Shown piece after piece: positions 12,501 to 24,500 of a DNA stretch of 64,000 nt. Position 1 is the first letter of the stretch; the number at the start of each line of letters is the position of its first letter. The position numbers and the translations under genes were made by a program. Origin of the DNA: Crossaster papposus (Eukaryota; Echinodermata; Asteroidea; Velatida; Solasteridae); NCBI GenBank assembly GCA_037893245.1, contig JBAIAA010000518.1, forward strand, positions 620,001 to 684,000, read 5' to 3'. Below the pieces are notes generated by a model. That model ran no database searches. It was not told the origin of the DNA and saw nothing but the letters and a program-made list of their open reading frames with translations.

Positions 12501-15500
12501 GACGAGGAGGACGGCGAATTGGAGGTGGAGCTGTATCCCACGGAAACCAACAAGTCCAAAGCACGTACGTCGGAAACACTGCCTTAACCCTTCTATGGTT
12601 TTACCTTTCAAAACCTTTCAAAATCTGCTTACTTGACAAAATGGCTATAAAAAAGTATGAACCTTTCAAAACGCTCCAGAAATTGTTGCTACTGCACTAC
12701 TACACCTTTCAATAACTTTTGAAAGGTATTTTTTTTCTCATACCAGTTTGTTCAGAAAGTTGTTTTACCTTTCAAAATTGTTCATAGGTTTCTTTTGTCA
12801 GACAGTTTTCTCGCCTTTCAAAACATTTCAGTCCAAGAAACTTGAAAGGTATTTTTTTGTTCACACCACTTTGTTTAGAGAGTTGTTTTACCTTTCAAAA
12901 TCTTTCATAGTTCCCTTTTGTCAGACAGTTTTCTCACCTTTCAAAACCTTTCAGTCCATGAAACTTGAAAGGTCAGACAATTCTATGGCAACTGCACTAT
13001 ATGTAGGAGGGTTAATATCTCATATATCACTTTGTAATACAATATGGGTTGTTGCCTGCAATATTGTAAACCCTGATGTGATGCCTGTGTCAAAGGTCAA
13101 GAGGTGAGGTCAAAGTTTATTTGAGGTCAAGCTGTAAAATAGGGTAATTGCAAAAAGTAGGTGTCTCTCTTTATATGGTATCCTGTACGAGGTAACAGTT
13201 TACATTGGGTAACGTCATGAGTCGATGGGGCCACCGGACGTTGCTCATACAACGAGCATCTAGCCGTGATTCTTCCTCAAAACTGCAATGCCATGTACAT
13301 TGGGTGACGTCATGAGTTGATTGGGCTAGTTTTCATTCACGTGTCTCTTTTTTCTCAGGTATCCTGTACGAGGTAACGGTTACCACCAGACGTTGCTCAT
13401 ACAACGAGCATCTAGCCATGATCCACCCTCAAAACTGCAATGCCATGCTGTAAACATTGGTTGACGTGATGAGTTGATGAGGCTATTTTTCATTCACCTG
13501 TCTCTTTTTTCTCAGGTATCCCGTACGAGGTATCGATCACAACCGGCAGTTGCTCAGGAGCGGGGACGGACGCTAACGTCATCCTGCGCATCTATGGCGT
13601 GGACGGCGCCAAGACAGAAGAGTTCAGCCTGCGTAACCGCACCGACAACTTTGAGAAGAGCAACGTGGACAAATTCAAGGTACTACCGTCGCCACGACTG
13701 GGAACTTTGGGGCCACCGAAAAAACCATTAAACTGCTTAACCAGCTCGCGCCGGAGGACGTGTGTATATATACACGTTTTCCCCAGATTCAAAACGGATG
13801 ACGCATAAACATGCCACGAGCAAGGCCGGAAATGTCTGTCAGCAGCGAGCAAGGCCAGAAGTGCGTGGGTGGTGTGCTTCCCGGTACCATCGGCCAGAAC
13901 CCGTCTCGGATCACGTTTCGTTAAATATAACCTGTGCCTCGGCTCGGTGATGTTGAAATAATCCCGGCGCGAACTGGTTAAAAACAAATGTGACTGATGT
14001 GACTGATACGTTTTGTCTCGTATCAAAAAAGTTCAGAAAGAGACTATGCAATCTTTTTTTGTCTGTACGTCGTCCGTAGTCCTTCCACATATATAGCAGT
14101 ATGTGTCATTTTGGTTAGAGTTTACAAAAATGTGGTATATATGTGACCTGCTCCTACGAAACCCATACAAAGTTGAAAATTTCGGTTTTTAGAATTTGCT
14201 CAGAATGTATTCCAGTTGTTCAAATACATGCACTGGGGTGTATTTTTGTGTATTATTTGTTGTAGATTGAAGCTGAAGATGTTGGGCCAATTAGCAAGAT
14301 TCGCATCGGCCACGACGGCGCGGGACGCTTCGCGGGCTGGTTCTTGGACAGGGTAAGTTTTGGACATTTTTTTCAATGTCAATGTCAAAATAATTCTGGT
14401 GCAAACTGATTAATGTCTGTACAAAGTTTAAAGTTCAGATCAATCAATCAAAGTTCGCAGAGTGGACTGCAGAATTAAACAAAAATATCAATGAAATCGA
14501 TTCCTCTTATATATGGGGCAGTTGCCATAGAATTGTCTGACCTTTCAAAACCTTTCAAGTTTCCTGGACTGAAAGGTTTTGAAAGGCGAGAAAACTGTCT
14601 GACAAAAGAAACCTATGAAAGATTTCGAAAGGTAACACAACTTTCTGAACAAACTGGTGTAAGACAAAAAAAAAACTTTCAAGTTTCTTGGACTGAAATG
14701 TTTTGAAAGGTGAGAAAACTGTCTGACAAAAAAAACCTATAAAAGATTTCGAAAGGTAAAACAACTTTCTGAACAAACTGGTGTAAGACAAAAAATACCT
14801 TTCAAGTTTCTTGGACTGAAATGTTTTGAAAGGCGAAAAAACTGTCTGACAAAAGAAACCTATGAAAGATTTCGAAAGGCAAAACAACTTTCTGAACAAA
14901 CTGGTGTGAGAAAAAAAAAACCTTTCAAAAGGTTTTGAAAGGTGTAGTAGTGCAGTAGCAACAAATTCTGGAGCGTTTTGAAAGGTTAATACATGTACTT
15001 ATTTACAGCCATTTTGCCAAGTAAGCACATTTTGAAAGGTTTTGAAAGGTAAAACCATAGGAGGGTTAAGCTGTTCTAGATTGAACTTTGGAGCAGCTAA
15101 TAAAACTGTCCACTGTCTTGGAATCACAGGTCCAAATTGAACGCTTCCCGCCGAAGAGGCGCCTGAAACGTCCAAAGTCCCGGTCCAAGGCGCGGTCGCC
15201 GAGCGACGAGGATGACGACAGCGACGGCAATCGCGCCAAGAGGCGACGGTCCAAGGCGAAGAGCCGGGCCCGGAGTGACGAAGACGAGGAGGAAAAGAGC
15301 GACGACGGGAAAGAAGTTGACGAGAGCCAAGAGACCACCAAGTATCTGTTTGTCTGCAACCGGTGGTTGGCGCGCAGCGAGGACGACGGGCAGATTGTCA
15401 GAGAACTGGTCCCCACGGACGAGGCCGGCAACGTCCTCAAGAAGAACTCGCTCAAGAGTGAGTATAACTTGATGGGGTGTCGTGGCCGAGTGGTTAAGAG

Positions 15501-18500
15501 CGTGTGTCTTCTGTTTCACAGAGCGTGAGTTCGAATTCCGACCGTCGACACGTGTGTCCTTAAGCAAGGCAATAAAACCACTATTGCTTCATCCTTCGAA
15601 TGGGACGTAAAGCCGTTGGTCCCGTGTGTGTGTATTGTGTATATATTGAACCAGGACACGCACTTAAAAGAACCCAGTTACGCTTATCGCTAAGAGAAGG
15701 GGTTCGCCCCGGTGTTTCTGGCATTCCGTTCATCCTCCTACTCGGGTTTCTTCAGGCTTACGAGCTACAGTGCCTTGGGCGCTTTTGAGGAATCCTCGGT
15801 TTCATTGCCGAAAAGAAATAATAATAATAATAATAATAATAACCGCACCTACTCGGTTTCCTCTGTGGTTCATTTGTGACCTGTCATCATCACAAAATGA
15901 GCGTAAAGTCGACAAAATCAAAAAATTCTGTGGAAACAGAGCTTTCCAATGGTATATAACACTTGGAGGTTTGATACTCAATAATTTATTTATTTTTTTT
16001 TTTTTTTATAGTCTGGAGTCTTAATACAGAGATTATGAGAAAACGGGCATTTCTTGCGAGAAATTGTGTGAAAGGCATAGAAAGGCATAGTCAAAATTGT
16101 CTCAAAAACTAATGTTGTTTTTATCTGATCGTCCTGAAAAATTGGGAATTGATTGTTGGGGATTTATAGTCTTAGAAAAAAACATATAATCTCAAAATCG
16201 ACCACCCCTTCAAATTTTGACTTTGACTGGCCGTACTGGGAAATCATTCCGTGCGACTTTACGATCATTTTGTGATGACAGGTCACATTTGATGGTCAAT
16301 GCAACATTGCTAATGTTGCTAGTATCGTGACTTTTGGCGCGATCCCTGGCCACACGGCAATTAGTATTATTATTATCATTCATTCTTTATGGTAATGAAA
16401 CCAAGGATCCCTCAAAAGCGCCTTAGGCACTGTGGCTCGCAAGTCTGAAGAAACCTGTAAAGATAAGACAATGAGAAGAAGGTACAGTTTTAGAGGTGGG
16501 AGGAAAACACCAGAGGAATATCCTGGGGAAAACCCACGCAATCAGGCAGGGACTGAAAACCCAATCCACATAAAGGCCCAGGCCGGATTCGAACCCGGGT
16601 CACAGCGGTGGAAGTTGAGGAAAGAACCGCTGCGCCAACCTGACTCCCCGATTCGATTGTGGTTTCTGACTAGCGCATAGTCTTCTCTCTGCAGGTTTCA
16701 TCAAGCTTGCGAGCAACACTATCTAGGAGAATTTTGAGGAATCCTTGTTTTTCATTACTATGAGAAGACTTAATAAAAATAACTGTTACTCTAAGATTGC
16801 TTCATGTATTTATGTTCACTGTTGTTTCAGTGTGTGATTATGTCGTACACGTCTACACGGGAGACGTCTTCCAAGCGGGAACTGACGCCAACGTCTTTGT
16901 CAACATCTACGGCGAGAAGGGAGACACTGGCGAACGCAGGCTGAAGGACTCCGAGACCAACATGAACAAGTTTGAACGAAACCAGGTAAAGTAAACTGGT
17001 TGTGGTAAAGTAAAACCAGCTTTGGTTGAGGTTAATTAAAGGGAGACACTGGCGAACGCAGGCTGAAGGACTCCAAGACCAACATGAACAAGTTTGAACG
17101 CAACCAGGTAAAATAAACTGGTTGTGGTAAAGTAAAACTAGCTTTGGTTGAGGTTAATTGACGGGAGACACTGGCGAACGCAGGCTGAAGGACTCCGAGA
17201 CCAACATGAACAAGTTTGAACGCAACCAGGTAAAGTAAACTGGTTGTGGTAAAGTAAAACCAGTTTTAGTTGAGGTTAATTGAAGGGAGACACTGGCGAA
17301 CGCAGGCTGAATGACTCATCAGAGACCAACATGAACAAGTTTCAATGCAACCAGGTAAAGTAAACTGGTTGTGGTAAAGTAAAACCAGCTTTGGTTGAGG
17401 TTAATTGAAGGAAGACACTGCCGAATGCAGGATGAATGACTCTGAGACCAACATGAACAAGTTTGAACGCAACCAGGTAAATTAAACTGGTTGTGGTAAA
17501 GTAAAACTAGCTTTGGTTGAGGTTAATTGACGGGAGACACTGGCGAACGCAGGCTGAAGGACTCCGAGACCAACATGAACAAGTTTGAACGCAACCAGGT
17601 AAAGTAAACTGGTTGTGGTAAAGTAAACCAGCTTTGGTTGAGAGGTTAATTGAAAACCCGTTTAGGCCCAAGTTACCAAGTTAGTCGTGAGAGTGAAGTG
17701 TTAATAAGTGCACATAAACCGACGTGAACAAGTTTGACTGAAACCAGGTAAACTAAACTGGTTACGGTTATGGTAAAAGTAAACCAGTTTAGGCCCAAAC
17801 GTATCGCGTCAAGTGTAAAACCTCTCTATTGATGGACATCCATCTTTTGAACTGCCCGTTTTTTCGGTCGTCTGTTGACAGGAGGACATTTTCAAGATGG
17901 AGGCAGCGGATCTCGGCGGGATGAAGAAGCTGAAGATCAGACACGACAACTCTGGCCCCGGCGCTAACTGGTTCCTGGATAGGGTGGAAGTGGAGGATAA
18001 ACTGCACAATCAAAGGTCCGTAGCTGTATTAACTCTGCGAGCAGCCATGGGGCGGAATCGGAAGGCACATTTTGTTTCTTTTTCTAACTTCCATATGAAG
18101 CCGTCGGCCTATATGTGACCTGTCATCACAAAATGAGCGTAAAGTCGCACAGAGTGATTTCCCAGTACGGCCAGTCAAAGTCAAAATTTGAAGGGGTGGT
18201 CGATTTCGAGATTATATGTTTGTTTTAAAGACTAAATCCCCAACAATCAATTCCCAATTTTTCAGGACGATCAGATAAAAAAAAAAAATTAAAAAAAGAT
18301 AATTTTGACTATGCCTTTCTTTGCGCGTTCACACAATTTCTTGCAAGAAATGCCCGTTTTCTCATAATTTCTGTACATGTATTAAAACTCAAGACTAAAA
18401 AATAAAAATTAAAAAAATATTGAGTATCAAACCTCCAAGTGATTTATATACCATTAGGAAGCTCTGTTTCCACAGAATTTAGAAATACCCATATCTCAAT

Positions 18501-21500
18501 TTTAGATTTTGCCGACTTTACGCTCATTTTGTGATGACAGGTCACATATTCCATTTAATTTTGTTGTATCCCTCAATGACACATTGTAGTTTAAAGTGGT
18601 ATAGTCGCTTTTCAAGAAGCGGTTCACTAGGGGTCACTCCAGTCATGAGAAACTTGGGCCCCAGCGAAAAACCCATTCACTTGTGCACAGAACCCAATCA
18701 CTTGTGCACAAAACCCATTTACTGAAATTAACTTCATGACAATAATATAATTCTGCGTCTGTTGCGTTTCTAGGTATTATTTCCCCTGTCAGCGGTGGCT
18801 GGCGACCGGCAAAGACGACGGCCAGATCTCGCGCGACCTCATCCCGGTGGAGAAAGAGGTCATTCAGAGGTCGTTGTCCAGACGACGGTCGTCCACATCG
18901 GTCCGCGAAGAGATCGCGCTGGAAGCCAAAGGTTTGTTTTCTGTCACAGTTGTAGATTCTACTTTGTCTTGGAAGTTCATATATGCTGTTTTACAAAACG
19001 ATGTTAAAGGTAGTATATACACCATTTGCAGATATCGAAATTTTTTACTACCGAACTATTAAGAAATATCTTACTCATCTCATTTGGAAATAAATAATGA
19101 TTCTAGGCATCCAGCAAAATGATTGCGCTAGATATCTTGTAACTATTCCGAAAAACACGATTTTTATAAAGAAAAATTTGCGATCGCCGGACGGCGATCG
19201 CGAAAAAACAAAGATGACATAAGAAAAACTGCCGGCGCCGGTTGAAAACAAACGCTGTTTTTCATGCTTTTCTCGGCATCCATGATTGTAAAACTTCGGA
19301 CACGTCAGTCAAACGATATTTACTATAAAATACAACCCCCTAAATCTACCTATTCATGATAATTCAAGCAATTACCAATGGTGTATCCTACCTTTAATCG
19401 GAAAGAGCATTTAAAGGTAGGATACACCATTGGTAATTGTTTGAATTATCATGAATGGGTGGATTTGGGGGGTTGTTTTTTATAGTAAATATCGTTTAAC
19501 TGAGCTGTCCGAAGTTTTACATTCATGGATGCCGAGAAAAGCAAAAGAAACGGCATTCGTGGTTCTTATGTTCTTGTTTTTTTCGCGATCGCCGTCCAAG
19601 AATTTGTTTTATAAAATTTATTTGTTTCGGAATAATTACAGGATATCTAGCGTAATCATTTTGCTGGATGCCTAGAATCATTATTTACTTTCAAATAAGT
19701 ATGATATTTCATAATAATTTGATAGTAAAATGTTTTGATATCTGCAAATGGTGTATCCTACCTTTTAAAACTAGGATAAAAACACAACCATTCTTAAAAA
19801 ACTGGGCGTTTTTGTGTTATAATCTTGTGTAGTACGAGTTTCGAGCTCTACTTTTGCGAACACCCTAAACTCGAGTTGTTTGGGTGTAGTCGTAATTCCG
19901 GCCGTAAAGTGTTCGCCTTTGGCGAACGTGTAAGAAACCACATGTTGTGCATTGTTACTGTGGGTAAATTATGGGGAAAAACCACAACGTGTATCGAACA
20001 TTCAATGAAAACGACAAGAAAAACTGCCCACAATGTGTAACATTCTGCCAGTCTTGCGCGGAGAATGAAACGTTACGTCGCGGTATAAAAGTCCAAGTGG
20101 GAACGCGCGGAAGGAAAACTTTTGCTTAAAGGTAGTATACACCATTTGCAGATATCGAAAAAATTTACTACCGAATTATTAAGAAATATCTTACTTATTT
20201 AAAAGTAAATAATGATTGTAGGCATCCAGCAAAATGAGGGCCCTAGATATCCTGTAATTTTTACAAAAAATTGAATTGTATAAACCAAAATTCATTCTCG
20301 TCGTCTGGCGAGCGCGAAAAAACAAAGATAACATAAGAATAACTGCTCGACGCCAGTGGAAAACAAACGCTGTTTTTCATGCTTTTCTCGGCATCCATGA
20401 ATGTAAAAATTCGGACAGGTCAGTTAAACGATATTTACTATAAAATACAACCCCCCAAATCCACCCATTCCTGATAATTCAACAAATTACCAATGGTGTA
20501 TACTACCTTTAAGAGGTTAAAGGGATCTTATACGTTTGGTAATTACTCCAAAAATTAATAGCAATAAAAACTTACTTGGTAAGAAGTACAGCAGCTTTGG
20601 ATACTATAATGCATTTTTAGAAACTTGTCACTTCGAAGTACTGCGGTTATGGGAAAAAGATATCACTTTTTATCCCCAAAAAATTGAATCTGAGAAGCGT
20701 TAATACTGCAGTGACGTTTCTCAGATGGTGTATTCCAATGCAGATTATTCTTCCTGCGTGGACATAACCGCTCCAGAATTTCGACAATATCTCTAAATAG
20801 CTACCACCTTTTGAAATGAAATTTTTACAGGTTTGTTTTATGGTATATATCTATAACTATATAGGATTGAAACAAACATTTGGTTTCAATTACTAAACGT
20901 ATACGATCCCTTTAAGTCAGTTTTCCCATGTAGTTTATTCTAATTATTGATGTCTTTGTTGTTGACAGCCTCCATGGAGACATACCATGTGTTTGTGACG
21001 ACAGCCGATGTCCGTGGCGCTGGCACCGACGCTAACGTGTACACCGTCTTGTATGGTGAAAACGACGACACAGGTAAAAATGGTGAAACAATCACTTGAT
21101 TGGGATCCGTAGAAAGTAACGCTTTTTCACTTGTGAGTTACGTACAAACAAAATACAATTTCCAAAGGCAGTCTCAATCTGCTTCATGACCTCTTTAACT
21201 ATTCTGGTGTGTCATTTAACCTTGCGACGTGCGGCCATTTTGTTTTTACACGAACGCGCGTCCGTACTTTTTTCGGTTGTATTTCGTGCGTAACCCCCAT
21301 GCTGTTCGGTTTTATGGCTTTATATGTCAACACAGTACTTTCCCATATTGTCTGAATATATTCGATCCCAGCTGATGTTGTTAAATGGGGCAAGGCAACA
21401 ATAGCATAATTAATTGCTTGGGTAGGTCTGGTATACCCAGACTTGAATAGCCCATTTATGTACACAAAGTAATGAGATACTCGTGGGGCAGCACTTTCCT

Positions 21501-24500
21501 TTGCAAAAAGCTGTGTCGCCGGTTCAACCAGGGTTCAAGCGGCACTTACCATGCTATTCGGCATGCTTTGAATTAGGAATACATGTAACATGAGATTTGT
21601 TCAACAAATGATGACAAATCAATTTTTTTTTTACGGCGAAGCGACTTCGAAAAAAAGTGCGGTGGCACGTCGCAGAGTTAGGCCCAGTCACACCGGGCCT
21701 GCAACTAGGTTACGACCTAGCTGCGACCGGAAAAAATATTGGGATCACGGGCAAATCTTAGAAAGAGCGCGCAACTAGTCGCAGAGATCGTGGGTGATCA
21801 CCAGAGCAAAATCTATTAAAAGCAAGGTTGATGGTCATGATCAAAACTTCTGGCCTGCGATTCCGAATCGCAAGAGGTGGTAGACAGTCTTACATGGTCG
21901 CACCACCAGTCACCCATGGTCGCACCACCAGTCGTGGTTGATCGCTGGTCATGCAGTCGCATAATTGTGACCTGTCATCACAAAATGAGCGTAAAGTCGG
22001 CTAAATCAAAAATTGAGATATGGGTATTTCTAAATTCTGTGGAAACAGAGCTTTCCAATGGTATATAACACTTGGAAGTTTGATACTCAATATATTTTTA
22101 AATTTTATTTTTTAGTCTGGAGTCTTAACCAGTTCGCGCCGGGATTATTTTAACATCACCGAGCCGAGGGGCGGGAATATTTTTAACGAAACTCGATCCG
22201 AAGCGTGTTCAGGCCGATAGTGCTGGGAAGCACACCCACGCATTTCCGGCCTTGCTCGCTGCTGACAGACATTCCCGAACTTGACCTTGGCGTGTTTATG
22301 CGTCATCCGTTTCAAATTTGGGGAAAACTTTGCGTTTATATACGTCATCCGGCGCGAACTGGTTAATACAGAGATTATGAGAAAACGGGCATTTCTTGCG
22401 ATGCTAGTCAAAATTGTCTCAAAAACTAATTTGTTTGTATCTGATCGTCCTGAAAAATTAGGAATTGATTAGAAATTAGGAATCGACCACCCCTTCAAAT
22501 TTTGACTTTGACTGGCCGTACTGGGAAATCACTTCGTGCGACTTTACGCTCATTTTGTGATGACGGGTCACAATTGGTCGTGCAACTGGTGGTCGTGCCA
22601 CCTGACGATTGGTGGTGCCACCTGTCGCACGACCTCGCGATCAATCGTGCGAGCAGTCGCTGGCCGCCGCACACCAAGATTGGTCGTACGATCGGTCGCT
22701 GATCGCCACTACTAGTAGCATGATTACCTATGATCCGGGATGTAGTCGAGTCCATCACAAGTCCCTGCAAGTCCCTGTAAGTCCCTGCAAGTCCATCACA
22801 AGTCCTTCAGTTCCAATTCAAATCACAAGCTATTCAAATCAGCTTTGACAAAGGCATTCCTTTGTCATCGTTCATCCAGTTACTTGTGACTGCCTTTATG
22901 AAGGGACTTGGGACTGGCTTCACGAAAGGACTTGCGAAAGGACTTGCAGGGACTCGACTACAACCCTGCCTATGATTGATCTTGCCATCGATCTTCCCCA
23001 ATCGTTGGTGATCGCACGACCACGCGTACCACCAATCATACGACACCCCACCACCAGTCTTGAAGAGCAATCGCAGTATGCGACCGCTACATGGAGATCG
23101 TAGCAAACATTGCCAATTGGTCGTACCTCGGCCAAATCGCCACCAATCGCAGAAATCGTACAATCTGGTGCAACTGAGGCTGATACACTTTCATCCCGTT
23201 CACAAAATCTTGAGGTTCTTTGTTTCTTGTTCTCCCAGGCCAGCATTTTCTGAAGGCATCCAAGACAAACCGCGACAAGTTTGAACGAGGGAAGACGGAC
23301 GAGTTTGTCATCGAAGCGGTGGATATCGGAGAGATCCAGAAAATTAAGTAGGCCAATGTTTCTCATCATGATAAATTCAGGGTTCACTCGATAGTCCGAA
23401 GGTTCCATAGTCCGAAGGTTTATTGATCCGAAGGTTCGATAGATCGAACACACACAAAAGCGAGGGTTCATATGTTCTAAAATGTGACCTGGCACAACAA
23501 AATGCGTGCAAAGTCTCAAAATAACAAAATTGACATTATTATATTTATAGAAAAAAGAAGTCTTAGCTTTCCAATGATGTATTTTGTGTTGCTGTAGCTT
23601 ATTCAATTGAAATTGCTGAAGTCATGCTCTCTTGTTTTGAGAAAACGAAGTCTGTGAACCGTGTAAACTATACTATCATTCAGTTCATTTCAGCCACCAA
23701 ATAACGCACTTTAAAGTTTTGATTGAGCTATACAATTTTGGGATATGATAAAGAAGTTTTTGTTGTATGTAAAAACGTTAACAACTCTAAACCGACCTCC
23801 CACTTGAAAAATTTACGTTTCGGCCAATAACTTGTTTTGGCCATGTGCGACTTTCCGCTCATTTCCGTGGTGCCAGGTCACAAATATAATCAGGTTCGTT
23901 AAGCACAAACATTTTGCTGTCTTGCTCAGTAAAGCAGTTTACAAGCCAAAACTCCATGTGATTTTCATGCTAAGCAAAAAAGAAAAACAGCTGAATATCA
24001 ATCACAAACAATTAACACATTATCTGAAAAATATTGGTCTGTATAACCCTGTTTTTGCCTTTAACCAGTTCGCGCCGGTGGACCTATATACACTCAAAGT
24101 TTTTATCGAGATTCAAAGCGGATGACGCATAAACAGGCCACGAGCAAGTCCAGAAATGTCCGTCAGCAGTGAGCAAGGCTGGAAATGTAATGGGTGTGCT
24201 TCCCAGTACCATCGGCCTGAACCCGCCTCAGATCAAGTTTCGTTACAAATAATTCCGCGCCTCGGCTCGGTGAATGTTACAAAAATCCCGGCGCGAACTG
24301 GTTAAGTTGGGAATTTTTCTACAGAGCAAATATGTGGCCTGCTCCCACAAAAACAGACATAAGTGTTTATTTGTTATTGTGAGATATTGTTATTTCCATT
24401 TAGTACACATCGTCAGCTTTCATTTGGTACCCAAACCACCTTTATAACATACATACTTCGAGGATTTTATTTCGATGTATTTGGGAGATAAATTACCACT

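Noticed and set aside
15474-15560. A tRNA-Leu/Ser gene
   Set aside because: A and B boxes are present but no acceptor stem can pair, and the sequence continues as a SINE body with a 3' tail.
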